DNA of 64,000 nt from Thozetella sp. PMI_491 (Eukaryota > Ascomycota > Sordariomycetes > Chaetosphaeriales > Chaetosphaeriaceae). Each line of letters starts with the position of its first letter. Position 1 is the first letter of the stretch. The notes beneath the pieces are model-generated. The model was not told where the DNA came from. It searched no databases and saw only the letters and a list, made by a program, of their open reading frames with translations. Below, one piece after another: positions 1 through 10,569 of the stretch. The stretch covers positions 347,913 through 411,912 of the forward strand of contig MU270046.1 of NCBI GenBank assembly GCA_021432635.1, written 5' to 3'. Made by a program: the position numbers and the translations under genes.

Positions 1-510
1 CGGGTATGGACGCACCTCTGTCGTGCAGCTGCTTCTCGGGGCGCCGATCTCGAAGTTAGAGATAACAGAGGGCAGACGTCGCTGCTGTGGGCCGTCAGGT
101 ACGGAAGCGAATCTATCGTGCAGCTGCTGCTCGATCGGGGCGCCGATCTCGAAGTTAAAGATAACATGGGCCAGACGCCGCTGTCGTGGGCCGCCAAGTA
201 CGGAAGTGAGGCTATCGTGCAGCTGTTGCTCGACCGGGGCGCCGATCTCGAAGTTAAAGATAACATGGACCAGACATTGCTGCTGTGGACCGCCAGGTTC
301 GGAAGCGAGGCTATCGTGCAGCTGCTGCTCGACCGGGGTGCTGGTCTCGACGCCCAAGATAACGTGGGCCGGACACAGCTGTCGTGGGCCGCCAAGTCTG
401 AATATAAGGCCGTCGCGCAGCTGCTGCTCGACCGGGGCGCTGAGCTTGAAGCTAAAGATAGATCGGGCTAGACGCCGCTGTCATGAGCCGTCGAGATTAG
501 ACATGTGATG
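1..510 (+). pseudogene. Decayed ankyrin-repeat protein, 5' end outside window
   Basis: Reading frame 1 encodes about five consecutive 33-residue ankyrin repeats with the pattern IVQLLLDRGADLEVKDNMGQ-T-L-WAA. The DNA repeat is exactly 99 nt: the GATAAC/GATAGA segment recurs at about 61, 160, 259, 358 and 457. Two kinds of lesion are visible. Near position 36-42 a 4-nt deletion relative to the other units shifts the frame. At 469-471 the codon equivalent to CAG of the other repeats is TAG, and 16 nt further TGG has become TGA. Ankyrin-like residues continue past these stops to about 520. Ankyrin arrays in fungi usually form the ligand-binding C-terminus of NACHT or other STAND proteins, so this may be the tail of such a gene. 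The upstream part is outside the window, so the parent protein cannot be named. Confidence 0.75.
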
Positions 511-949
511 GTCGTCAAATTTCTTGAATGATATGTTTTCAAGAATTCATGATTTCTTAACCTCTTCCTCAACATCACCTATTCCCAAGCTTTCATTATA
601 TACCGCGGACGTGCGCCAAATATATAGTCTTACGGGGGGAATAAAAGTAAATTTATTTAGTAATTAATGGCTGCTACGCCTCCGGGCTGATACACTAGTG
701 GGCATAAGAACACATACGCAGCCACGCCAAGATTCGGTAATATCGACGCTCCTGTTACGCAGCTTGCTGCGACCTCAGTGCGTCAGTGTTATAACACCTT
801 CCAGCTGGCTAGTTCCTTCTAGCCTAGCAATAGCTATCTTGGCAGTCTAAACGCGAGGACCACGGCTATAATAAAGTGTCGACAGAGCCACCAATCCGAT
901 ACAAGTACTCCACGGCAACAGGACTCGAATACTGTAGCTCACGAACATG
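511..949. other. Intergenic, AT-rich, nothing recognised
   Basis: This stretch holds no open frame with recognisable similarity. Positions 535-660 are AT-rich. It separates the ankyrin relic from the 3' end of the methyltransferase relic. Confidence 0.6.
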
Positions 950-2034
950 CTACTCCGGCTTGCTCCCAATAACAACCCACCGATTAGAGGTAAAGTATGC
1001 TCCCGCCTTGGTATCCCTCATGGCGAGGGGCAGAAGCTCTTTGAGCTGCTGGGCCAAGTTCTCGTTCTTTATTTTGCGTGCTATGACCTCCTGTGAATTT
1101 GGTTTAAAAAGAATTCTGCAATTTGAGGAGGTAAGGGTGGTCCCGGGTCATATCTTCAGAACTGGCGTGGTCTAGAAACCTAGGACAAGAGCTAGCGGTC
1201 TATGGGGTTCTTCCGATCGACATTCAAAGCACGTAATGAAACACTTAAGTAGATGATGAGATTGCACTCATGCTGCAAGAATGCCTGGTAAGGTGGTAAT
1301 GAAGTTTTCAGATCCGTCTCTACTCCGGCGAAGCCGCATGCTCCGAAGATGTCTTGCAATTTCGCAGGCCAAGTCGGCTTCAGTGGCGGGTCTTGGATAT
1401 TCAAAATTTTCCAAAGGCGTGTCACATTCTCTGTCTCGATGCCCGGCATGACCGTCTCGACCCGGGTCATGTTGCTGTCTGGCTCCTGCCACTGTAGGTA
1501 GCCGCCCGGCTTGAGGAGCTCGAAGAGGCGCTGGACGACCCCGTCGATCTCGTCGTTCAGCACAACGAAAGAGAAGAAGCGCACATGGACAATATCGAAG
1601 GAGCCGACGAGATCGGCAGGAACTGGCTCTTTGAAATTCCAGGGGCGGAATTACACGTGAGGAGGGAACGATTGTGGGGGTGGGGCGGTGTCGAAGGAAA
1701 TGTCCATTCCATAGAGCTGAGCGGTTGATTTGGCGATCTGATCGGCTACGTCGAGGAGCCATATCCTACGTCCTTCAGCAACCGGGTGCTAGTTAGGAAG
1801 GCAAAGAATCCCACTAACCGTGTGCCTGTCCCGACATCTGCGACGTGGAGGTCTGGTTTGTCAGTTGGATCTTCGGGTGGATGAGGTAGCCGTAGGACTT
1901 CGTCCAGAGATGGTGCATCAAGTTGATCCTGGTTGCAGGTTAGTATGGGGGTGATAAGGACTGCAAAATCGATAAGAATACCGATTGTTGTCAAGGAAGT
2001 CCCGAGGGAAGACGTAATCATCTTGGGATGCCAT
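950..2034 (-). pseudogene. UMTA/LaeA-type SAM methyltransferase, degenerate
   Basis: On the minus strand a start at 2034 opens MASQDDYVFPRDFLDNNR. An intron (GTATTC to CAG) leads to RINLMHHLWTKSYGYLIHPK, typical of the fungal UMTA/LaeA methyltransferase family. SAM motif I (VADVGTGTR-IWLLDVA) follows, split by a second intron with a GTTAGT donor. Further on are the expected HVRFFSFVVLNDEID and LLKPGGYLQWQEPD blocks. The C-terminus appears after a longer intron ending near 1105 as EVIARKIKNENLAQQLKEL up to VVIGSKPE and TAG at 950-952. Two lesions argue for a dead gene: around 1861-1880 the frame changes by one base just before motif I, and at 1651-1653 an in-frame TAA lies in the block that reads PHV-stop-FRPWNF. 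A CAA-to-TAA change there would fit RIP. A sequencing error could explain one lesion but hardly both. In life it would have methylated a small metabolite. Confidence 0.75.
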
Positions 2035-3554
2035 ACTTGGTTGTCAAGGTCGCTAATGGAGCGGGTGTGTAGCACGATTCTGAGACACCAGATTGACAAG
2101 CGGATGGAACGGCATTCCGGGCCATTTGAAAGGTGGCTCATTCGCCGGAACACCAGGATATGCAGTCGCCCTAAACCGAGGTTAATAGTATACTAGGTAA
2201 ACCATGCTAGCTCCGTTGTAGTATGACGATATCTGTACTGTAGTGGGGGGACAAAAGTCTCGAGTGAGTGGTTTTACCCTCCCAGCCCGACTGCCCTACT
2301 TCACTTGGATCTACCTCTATAACCAACTAAAAAGGTGGTTTGAAATATTTATATATTATAAGCAAAAGTAGGGTCTATCTACCGTAATTACTGCTCTTGA
2401 ATTGTAATAGTAGAAAAGAGGTCGTGAAAGAAAGTGCACCGACGCGGGGAAGCGTGACTAGGTCGAGACTTTTGTCACCCCGCCGTGATATAGCTGCTTA
2501 GCTGCAATTCCCTCTCTCCACTCCACAGCTGTCTGGTAGAAGGATACCCGATCCATCGCAGTGGTCTGGATCCACATACTAGATACCCACTTACATATGA
2601 AGGTGCATTCCCCAGTTTTGCGCAGTCACCCGGCCACGAGCCTCTTATTTCATGCCCAGAGCGCCATCCTGGCCATATATGTCCTGGTAATGTCGCTGTA
2701 AGCCAATAGACCCCCGGTCCCTCTCGATATCTACTCTTCCTCTCTCTTGCGTCCATCTTAATACTTAGTTATTATCCTCCTCATACTTAATTGCCTAATC
2801 TATATGCCCCAATATCCTCTCGATCCACATTTGTATTTCGGGTTGCCTAATGTTGTATTGATCCAACTGTCACACTTGGAATGCTGATGAGGAGCGCTTA
2901 GTGGGGCTGGTTGGCACACACACACACACACACACACCCACACATAGCCAGCATTGAAGTCCCCAAAACCTTAGGTCCAGCGCAGGGCCTCACAAGGCGG
3001 TATAGACACAGAGGTGCGACGAGGACCTCGTCAGGCGAGGAGGGGGCTCTGGAGCTTCCGATCAAAGGCTGGATGAATTGAGGGTAACCTCTTCAATGCT
3101 CATGAAGGATCCAACTGCGCTTGATGGCGTTCAAAATTATGTTAAAGCGTAACTGTCCGTGTATGCATGGACTGAGGATGAATAGCAGTCATGATGATGC
3201 CCCTGATCAGAGATGCCGAAGGAAAACCTCCAATCTTGTACTACTTAACAGCGATTCCCCTGATCACCCAGAGAATCCAGCCCTGCGCGCATCTCAGCAA
3301 TAACTTTCCAAGCGTATGAAGAGAGGTGATCCTATATCTAGGACGACCGACCGATCCCCAACGACTCTAGCGCGGAAAGTGGGCCCGTGTATTTCGCTCA
3401 AAAGAGGAAAGGTACGATATGGAGTATAAGGTAGGTAAGCGGACGGAAGCTTTACAAATCTTCCCGGCCTCTTGTTGCCGGCCTTGTTCCGAAGCAAAAC
3501 CCCCGTCACCGTGGACGCCAATTATCCTGCCCGCATTGTCAAAACACCCAAGCC
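2035..3554. other. Intergenic stretch, no gene recognised
   Basis: About 1.5 kb without a supported gene. Positions 2340-2410 are AT-rich. A 93-codon minus-strand frame at 2475-2756 lacks recognisable motifs and is not called. A short CA microsatellite lies at 2915-2937. The 3' part is the presumed promoter of the regulator starting at 3555. Confidence 0.5.
2915..2937. repeat. (CA)n microsatellite
   Basis: About eleven CA dinucleotides in a row, followed by an imperfect CCCACACA tail. It lies in non-coding sequence. Confidence 0.9.
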
Positions 3555-5581
3555 ATGGAGACAGGCAGGAAAAGAACCTTCCACAACCGCAGCAGAGGCG
3601 GCTGCATCACCTGCAAGCAGCGCCACCTGCGATGTGATGAGAAACGTCCGTTGTGGTGAGTACCGCCCACTCTGCCGCCTCAGGCTTCGTCTGAGTCGCG
3701 GATTCGCGGATGGGTCCCCGAGGATGGACGCCACGGCATACCATCCACTCTTCGCCTGCGACACTAATAAGTAGCTCGGCAGTTCGAACTGCCACATTGC
3801 GTCGCGGCAATGCAAGTATGCGCCCCCCAGCGCGCCCCTTGCGGAGCAAAGAAGGCAGAAGCAGGCGCTCCCAGGCGTCTTCTTGTGGTCAGTCCCAACG
3901 GCCGCGCTCCTAGACCCATTCGATACCCTACCGATCGATATGTCCTCCAGGTCGCGGGAACTCTTCTTTCACTGTTAGTGGCCGCTATTAGCGCCTCTTG
4001 TATACATGAGCCGATTTACTTACCTGGTGCACGCGCCATCGCAGTCGCTCAAGCCAGGTATGCCGCTTCACCCTGCGGCCCTGTCCCGCCAGTGATCGCC
4101 TCACTAGCCGATAAATGCACAGCTACGAGGACCCTGCGTGACTGGTAAGCTAGACCGGACTCGCGCGCTGCGTGCATGCCTGTGGCGCACCATTGTCTGA
4201 TATTTCCGGCTTAGCATAGTCTTGAATACGCAGGAACCCGTTGGCTTGCAGGGCGTACTTTTACTAGCCGGACTGCATTTCAAGCTGATGACAGGGGGTG
4301 CACAGATGTTTGACCCTGCATTTCTTTTTCACAAAGGAGAGGCCATCAAGTACATCAACAAGTCGCTTCATCCTAGTCCTACGAACAACACTTTGGGCAT
4401 CATTAAACTCATCGCTACGCTCTCTGTGCTAGAGGTTTGTAATTGTCCCGATGCGTAACTATTTGGAGTCCAGAAGCCTGATACTCTCGAGCAGAGCTGC
4501 GCCGGGAACATTGCCTCTGCTGAGGCTCACATTGACGGCCTATTGACCCTGATAGAAATCCAAGAGTCCGAATCTGCACCGACTGGAACTCGTGCATCCG
4601 CCGATGAGCTCGAGTACGCCCATCGGATGTTGTTACTGTAAGATAAGCCTGCGTCATACCACAATGCCTACCTTACCACCCCGTACTCTAACACAACATA
4701 CGCACTTCAGGGCTTACCACTTTGTCGGGGCGATCAAGAGCCGCCTGTTCGACAGCCAGACACAGCGAATACAGACTTCCGAGATTCAGTGGAACCCATC
4801 CTTTAGCTCCCTTAGCGACATGTTAGCTGCGCTACGCCTGATGCCATTTTACTTTCCCGCTACGTCTATCAAAGCCAACCTCGTCGATAGTTCAGCCTTC
4901 CTCGCCGGTCTACATGGTACGACAAGAGGTATCTCGAACGATAACATTCCAGCCACCTCTCATTGCGTTAGCCACCCTTCCATCCTGGGTGGAAGGGACT
5001 GTGGCGGGCCCAGCTCACTCCATTGTTTCGGTTGCAGAGGGTTAGTCGGTGGCTTTCTCTCGCTCATGCTGGCACATGCACAGTCCCTGTCCCAGGTGGA
5101 TCCTAGAAAGGAGCTGACGTTTCCATCCTCGTGGTGTGGGCTGGCCATAGCAGGCAACTTTTATCTCAACTCTGTGCTAGGCATCTGGAATGCAGGGTTG
5201 CCAATCGAGCCGCGGCTCTTCAGAAGGCTCGTCGTGATGCTCAAAGAGGACATTCAAGGATCCGAAGAGACAATACTGAATACCGTGGAAGGCCGTGATA
5301 TCTGGTTATGGAAAGCGTTCGTTGCCGCCTACATCTTGGAGGCTGTTTCTGGGCAGACCGATAGAGATAATTACCTACATGGCGTCATTGGTGGTGGGAT
5401 CGTCGTCGACAAATACCTTTTTCACGCACACATACGTCAATGGAGTGCGATTTCGGTTGTCTTAATGTGGGAAGATGCTAGGACTGCGCTGGAGAGGGTG
5501 GTGTGGCCCGACGTGCCAGTCGGGGACGAGAGAGCCAGGCGAATATGGACGGAAGCAGTTTTGTGTGACATCCCGAGATAG
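3555..5581 (+). CDS. Zn2Cys6 fungal transcription factor
   Basis: Proposed exons are 3555..3655, 3783..3973, 4045..4144, 4215..4434, 4474..4637 and 4711..5581, giving 548 residues. The first two exons join to a canonical Zn(II)2Cys6 finger with C17, C20, C27, C34, C37 and C44 (spacing 2-6-6-2-6), and the basic segment KQRHLR lies inside it. The segment DPFDTLPIDMSSRSRELF after the finger is typical of the Fungal_trans_2 (DUF3468-like) class, as is LLLAGLHF/LFHKGEAIKYIN in exon 4. The protein should bind CGG-type DNA half-sites and act in the nucleus. Start choice: the first ATG in frame with the finger. Weak point: the intron 4435..4473 is only 39 nt, below the usual fungal size, although it has a CAG acceptor and a GTAAC branch-like site and the frame requires it. 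The target pathway is unknown; no metabolic cluster sits beside it. Confidence 0.85.
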
Positions 5582-6097
5582 GACTTCGTTACCGAATCGC
5601 CACGAGCCATATGTCTACCTCTGTATTTGACAAATGGCCCAAAGAGGGTAATCCACTCGAGCGACTCTGCAAAGATACCGCTGATGATTTAAAAGGGTCT
5701 CACATTTTGTCTGACTCTACGTGCCCCGCCGGATCTTGACCAGTGGAAATCTGCAGGCAAGTGGGTAGACTAAGCGCTGACGACGAGATGGATTCCACGA
5801 ATGACGCAGCGGACCTCTTTTCGCCTAAAGTACCTATTGGATGGAGCCATGACACATGATCTCGTGCCGGCAGTGCACGCGAGTGGGTGAGGCAGTCAGC
5901 GTTGGGCAAAATAAGACTAGGCTGCCTGATGTAGGGTGCCTTTGCACCGCCCCAAAAGTCGGTGCCTGTCTAAGCAAAGCCTCCCTCTGACGATGTGCAA
6001 ACGAAGCAGTGATGAGTTGCTGCTCCCAGTTCTAATTTCTTTTTCTCTCCAGACAATGCAGCGAAAATACATGCTACAAATTTCGTGAATCAGAACA
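5582..6097. other. Intergenic, nothing recognised
   Basis: Spacer between two co-oriented genes. It presumably holds the terminator of the regulator and the promoter of the HET gene. No motif stood out. Confidence 0.5.
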
Positions 6098-7507
6098 ATG
6101 GCTGATTTAGAATTGCCCCAAGATTTGGACAAGTCGCTGAATGACAAAAGCGGCTTCCGCCACATCGACCTCAACCCACAAACAGAAGTGAGATTATTAC
6201 GAATATCTCATGCAGAAGGAGATATCCGGCCCCGATATGCCTTGGAAACAGCAGCCCTAGCCGATCTTACCTCGACAAGGTATCGAGCACTCTCCTATAC
6301 ATGGGGACTCGCCACCACGGCAACCGATGTCTACGAAATTACTGTCAACGATCAGGCCTTCTATGTCCGTCGAAATCTATTTGGCTTTCTCCAAACAGTA
6401 ACCGCGAAACGAGTCTCCGGCCTTTTCTTCATCGATGCCATCTGCATCAATCAGCTCTCCGCCCCCGAGAGGGAAGCCCAGGTCCAAGCGATGGCCAGCA
6501 TCTTCCGCAACGCGGATGAAGTCATCGGTTGGCTAGGAATACCTAGTCAAAGAGGTCTTGAAGACATCCGGGCACTAGCCCAAGCAACACGGATATCTTC
6601 CACAAAATGGGGGGCGGCTGAGTGGGCCGGCTTCCGGCGCCTTGCGTATCATAGGTACTGGACGCGGATGTGGATTGTCCAGGAGGTTCTCCTCGCCGCC
6701 AGCATGACAATCTGGTGCGGGTTTTTCGTGTTTCCAATATCCCTATTTGGAAACACTCTCAGCTCCTCAGCAGATTCAACTGTGGGAGCGGACAAGCAGG
6801 GCAGGCCAGCAGCCTCGAAGAGCTACGCAGCAAAACTTCAAAGCCCGGCCCACATCATCATCAACCATCGCACCCGCCAGCTTCTCCACGATGCAAAGCA
6901 AGATCCCCTCGCCCAAGGAACTCATGTAGGCACCATGGATGAGATGCTGATGTTGGTACGCAAACCGCACACTGTGGTCACCCTTTATCAGTCTCGGATT
7001 CCGGACCGCTTGCACGAGATATTACACAAGTTTGGCTCGCTAGAATGTTCGGACAAGCGAGATAGGCTCTACGGCCTCCTGGGGCTCATGCAAGAACATA
7101 CTAGAGCGCGAATCAAGCCTGACTACGGCAGAGGCATCGACTACGCATACCGCCAAGCCCTAAAGATAGGGTTCGAGGAGCTCATTAGCGAGCGCCTTCC
7201 GTTCCCTAGCTGGGACCATCGCGACCGGCAACGAGGGGCTTATCTACGGTACTTTTGCGATGCGCGGGATGCTTTCGGAATACCAGACGTACAGAGTGTC
7301 ACAATTCTACGCGAAGTTCTCGGGGAGATCACCTACAAGGATACAGGCCTCGGCCCGCTCCTGGATTCCCAGTTCATACCGGGCAGCAATGAGGCTACTA
7401 TCTACGCTGACTTGAGGCACACCTTTCGAGTTCCCGAGGAAGATGTTGTTGCCGGAGATTGGCTCCTAACCCGGCTTAGGGAAAGGAGGACAGTTACTAG
7501 GCTGTAA
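6098..7507 (+). CDS. Heterokaryon-incompatibility (HET) domain protein
   Basis: Intronless, 469 residues. The HET domain fills the N-terminal half: RYRALSYTWG at about residues 67-76, then VRRNLFGFLQ, LFFIDAICINQ, ER-QVQAM-IFRNADEVIGWLG and the later RMWIVQEVLLA block, in the usual order. HET proteins trigger cell death when incompatible hyphae fuse and share a TIR-like fold. The C-terminal half keeps the usual GLLGL-like segment (LYGLLGLMQ), then diverges, and no second domain is visible. It is not adjacent to a NACHT gene; the neighbour downstream on the other strand is an oxidoreductase. The start ATG at 6098 gives a normal N-terminus. Family assignment is firm; the partner or allele it recognises cannot be read from sequence. 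Confidence 0.92.
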   Translation: MADLELPQDLDKSLNDKSGFRHIDLNPQTEVRLLRISHAEGDIRPRYALETAALADLTSTRYRALSYTWGLATTATDVYEITVNDQAFYVRRNLFGFLQTVTAKRVSGLFFIDAICINQLSAPEREAQVQAMASIFRNADEVIGWLGIPSQRGLEDIRALAQATRISSTKWGAAEWAGFRRLAYHRYWTRMWIVQEVLLAASMTIWCGFFVFPISLFGNTLSSSADSTVGADKQGRPAASKSYAAKLQSPAHIIINHRTRQLLHDAKQDPLAQGTHVGTMDEMLMLVRKPHTVVTLYQSRIPDRLHEILHKFGSLECSDKRDRLYGLLGLMQEHTRARIKPDYGRGIDYAYRQALKIGFEELISERLPFPSWDHRDRQRGAYLRYFCDARDAFGIPDVQSVTILREVLGEITYKDTGLGPLLDSQFIPGSNEATIYADLRHTFRVPEEDVVAGDWLLTRLRERRTVTRL

Positions 7508-7689
7508 GTAGATTGTCGCTTACACCGATCGGGTCACTCTCAGTCGAAACCACTTTGGTGGAGTGCATAGTGTGTCTAACCATGATTCAGATCGCGATAG
7601 GTGCACGGAAATGAGGGATGAGACCTAGGGTATTGTGATCAAAGCATAAAAGAACTAAGTCCACTACCCAGAGAGCGTCTGAGCACTAT

Positions 7690-9195
7690 TCACATCCCCG
7701 CTGCTTCAAGCAAATTCAGGTACACCTCGCTCATAGTTGGGAACGAAGGAATCGCATGCGCCAATCGATCGAGGGTCAGGCCACCCACTACCGCCACAGT
7801 AGATGCATGCAGAAGGTCGGCGGCATTCGCACCCACAAATGTCGCGCCCAGGAGCCTGTCGGTTCCTTCCTCTATAATCCACTGCGCCCAGCCGTCTTTA
7901 AAGCCATCGGCGTGAAGCTTGGCGCCCAAAGTAACCAGAGGGGCCGTGACCTCGCGGACTGTTTTGCCTTGCTTCTTGGCAAGCCCCCTGGTCAATCCGA
8001 CTGTTGCAACATTTGGGTTGGTGAAGATGACCTGGGGGAGGGCCTTCAAATCAGCAGTAGCGGCGTGTTCGGACCAGGGCACTGGCCTGACTCCGGATCC
8101 GTTTGCCCTCGCGATGATGACGCTGCCGGCTATGCGCCCGTGATACTTGCTTGAATGAGTCAGAGGGGCGCGGCCGTTCACGTCGCCTAAGGCGTAAAGC
8201 CAGCTTCCGGGGACAGCGGAGATGCAAAGCGACTCGTCGACCGTGAGCGGAGAGCCGTCGATATGCAGTCCAAATTGTTCCAGGCCAAGTCCTTCCGTGC
8301 GAGCTTTCCTCCCCGACGCCACCAGGATCTCTGAGACGTGAAACACTTCTTCGTTCGTCAGTTTGACCGTCACAGTACCATCTGCCTCTCGCTTCACGGA
8401 GCTAGCAGTTGCAGATACCACCACCTTGACGCCCTGGGACTCGAGGCTCTGTCGGACAAGGAGCCCAGCCTCTGGGTCCACTCCAGAGAGGATCTCGCTA
8501 GATTTTGTGACGAGGATAACATTTGATCCGAAACTTGCGTATGCAGTTGCCATCTCGGTTCCTACGGCTCCGGCTCCGAGAACGAGGAGGCTCTCCGGGA
8601 TCGAACTCGAGCTTGTAGCCTGTCGCGCGCCCCATGGTTTCGCTTCCTCCAGCCCCGGGATGGGCGGGATAATGGGCTCGCTTCCGGTGCACACAGCAAC
8701 TGCATGGTTGGCTTGCAAAAGGACCTCTTGGCCATTGACGTTTCGGACGTGCACTTCCTTGACGCCTGTGATTGTGCCAGTGCCACGCACCAATGCCGCT
8801 CCACTGCCCTCCACCATTGGGACAGCAACTACACCGTCATCCCAGTGGCTAGAATATGTGTCCCGGCGGTCAAGCACCGCCCGAACGTCCAGCTTGCTCT
8901 GGCCACTGGTAGTAGGAGCAAACCTCTCCCGAGCGCCTCCCACCGCCTGGACTTCCTCAACCACTTCTTGCGGGCGTAGCAGAACTTTGCTGGGGACACA
9001 AGCCCAGAAAGGACAGTCACCTCCAACGAGTTCTTCTTCAACAATTATGGCAGAGAGACCGCCTCGCACAGCTCGTGCGGCGAGTATGCGACCGGCCCAT
9101 CCGGAACCAAGGCATATCACATCATAGGTCTTGGTTACGAGGGAAGAAGGGAGGTGGGTCTGAGGGTGAAGATTGATAGATTCGTAAGGAGGCAT
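7690..9195 (-). CDS. Class-I-like pyridine nucleotide-disulfide oxidoreductase
   Basis: Single exon, 501 residues from the ATG at 9193-9195; an ATG 16 codons upstream also exists but adds an unconserved leader. An FAD-binding GSGWAG motif is at residues 30-35. A redox-active CPFWAC pair (C61, C66) is followed by VPSK. A second Rossmann fold (LVLGAGAVGTE) for NAD(P)H comes next, then an ALGDVNG FAD contact and a C-terminal dimerisation domain. The layout is that of dihydrolipoamide dehydrogenase or mercuric reductase. No mitochondrial presequence is evident, so a cytosolic location is likely. The C-terminal catalytic block reads HAIPSFPTMSE, so Phe occupies the place of the catalytic His in the HPT-x-SE motif while the Glu is kept. 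This points to a divergent subfamily whose substrate is unlikely to be lipoamide. It is convergent with the HET gene (182 bp apart). Confidence 0.88.
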   Translation of the reverse strand: MPPYESINLHPQTHLPSSLVTKTYDVICLGSGWAGRILAARAVRGGLSAIIVEEELVGGDCPFWACVPSKVLLRPQEVVEEVQAVGGARERFAPTTSGQSKLDVRAVLDRRDTYSSHWDDGVVAVPMVEGSGAALVRGTGTITGVKEVHVRNVNGQEVLLQANHAVAVCTGSEPIIPPIPGLEEAKPWGARQATSSSSIPESLLVLGAGAVGTEMATAYASFGSNVILVTKSSEILSGVDPEAGLLVRQSLESQGVKVVVSATASSVKREADGTVTVKLTNEEVFHVSEILVASGRKARTEGLGLEQFGLHIDGSPLTVDESLCISAVPGSWLYALGDVNGRAPLTHSSKYHGRIAGSVIIARANGSGVRPVPWSEHAATADLKALPQVIFTNPNVATVGLTRGLAKKQGKTVREVTAPLVTLGAKLHADGFKDGWAQWIIEEGTDRLLGATFVGANAADLLHASTVAVVGGLTLDRLAHAIPSFPTMSEVYLNLLEAAGM

Positions 9196-9938
9196 GTTGG
9201 CTTGAAGCGTGGCGAGATGTGAGCAAGATAGACTAAACAGCATACAATATGCCCTGGCATATATATTGTTGTGTGAAACAGGGAATCCGCATTTATACTA
9301 GTCGAGCCGAAGGGCAACGTCAACATTTCACAGATGGCGTTGGACATTAGTACATTGGTACATCAGTATATTTGCCTACCACCTATTGCTGACGGTCCAA
9401 TTATTTTCCAGCGTGAGTATTGCATAGAAACTACACCACTTGCGGCTGTGGGTCGACGCGAGCATGTGGTGCTGAGTAACGCCCCCCGCGGTTCTTGAGT
9501 GAATGTTCTTAATCAGCAGCCAGCATGCTCCATAACAGCAAAGAGATCCTGGAATTGTAAATATAATTGGTTCCGACGGCATGGTAGGATCACAGCGGCT
9601 CCGCTATTCAAGACCACGCTATATATCAAGGCCAGTAGAAAGACTTGTTATAACTACCATTCGTCAAAAGTACCAAAACTAGCAAGGGTTTCGATGGTGA
9701 GTGGATAGCGGGACCACACAACCCCGCCGTCTGCGTCTTAACGCAGTAAACTAGAACTCAAGGGCACGACTCATAATGTGAATGAATCATCCCTAAGCTC
9801 ACTACAGGCGGTTTCGAAGTTTCTCTCCACAGTGGGGTTCCCATTATACGTTTCTGCAGTGCGACAGATGATGCCTAAAACACATACAGTGCTTCCGGCG
9901 ACACATGCGTTGTGTCAACCACCGCGCCTGCCGTATCC
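9196..9938. other. Intergenic, no gene recognised
   Basis: Promoter side of the oxidoreductase followed by unannotated sequence up to the transposon-like element. No coding signal was supported. Confidence 0.5.
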
Positions 9939-9944
9939 TTAATA

Positions 9945-10109
9945 GGAGGATTCATCCGTAACGCACACCACTTTTACTCTGCAGCGCATACTTGACTCCA
10001 CATTTGCCAATAAGCTGCGCTAAATGCACAAGTGCGATTTTAGCATCAAAATAGTGTTTCTTATACAGTAAAATCAGTCTTTTCTATGTAGACGCGTTGC
10101 ACTGACATC
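9945..10109 (+). repeat. Left terminal inverted repeat of the MITE-like element
   Basis: This is the reverse complement, with scattered mismatches, of 10405..10569. Shared landmarks are GGAGGATTCATCCGTAAC at the tip and CACTGACATC at the inner end. Confidence 0.85.
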
Positions 10110-10404
10110 ATGCCTATTAAAACAATAACAACAATATATTAAACAAAGCAATCAAGCTGTAAATATTAAAATACTCTAAAAACAAGGTAGAAATAGAATT
10201 TTTTTACCCTATTAAATCCCTTCACCTAATTAGGGCCTTTGTATAGTAATATATAAGAGCTCTAAGGACTCTTAAGTGTGGTCTAGAAACCCCTAATCAT
10301 ATGTATCTAGAGTATCAATCAAAGCGCTATACTTCTATCTCAACCAGTCTCGTCCGTCACTTGCTAAGATTCTAGTACATAAGGCTATTCCTGGTCTTGC
10401 CGTC

Positions 10405-10569
10405 GATGTCAGTGAAATGTATCTGTATAGAAAAGACAGATTTTACTGTTTGAAAAACACGATTTTGATGCTAAAATCGCACTTGTATATTTAGCACGGC
10501 TTAGTGGCAAATGTGGAGTCAAGTAGGCGCTGCGGAGTAAAAGCAGGGTGTGTTACGGATGAATCCTCC
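10405..10569 (-). repeat. Right terminal inverted repeat of the MITE-like element
   Basis: Partner arm of 9945..10109. Its outer end reads GTTACGGATGAATCCTCC and abuts the second TTAATA copy. Confidence 0.85.

Larger units (their letters stand above)
9945..10569. mobile_element. MITE-like element with long terminal inverted repeats
   Basis: A 625-bp element is bounded by inverted repeats of about 165 bp at 9945..10109 and 10405..10569. The outer end GGAGGATTCATCCGTAAC is identical on both sides, and the arms stay alignable inward through CTTGACTCCACATTTGCC, GTGCGATTTTAGCATCAAAA and CACTGACATC with scattered substitutions. It is flanked by direct TTAATA copies at 9939..9944 and 10570..10575, the likely target-site duplication; depending on where the repeat is cut, the duplication could be up to 8 bp. 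The 295-bp core is AT-rich and has no transposase frame, so it must have been moved in trans. Superfamily is not assigned: piggyBac (TTAA) would fit only if the TIR end is set differently, and Mutator-like elements also have long TIRs. Confidence 0.85.

Noticed and set aside
2475-2756. A 93-codon minus-strand frame with Trp- and Gly-rich sequence
   Set aside because: No family resemblance, start context or splice partners; treated as chance.
4435-4473. A 39-nt intron in the first regulator read as a sign of pseudogenisation
   Set aside because: Both flanking exons continue the expected family sequence in frame and the segment ends in CAG after GTAAC. A very short intron or a small model error is likelier than a lesion.
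8363-9127. A 254-codon plus-strand frame inside the oxidoreductase
   Set aside because: Antisense shadow of a conserved gene; Thr/Ser/Arg-rich as expected from the opposite strand.
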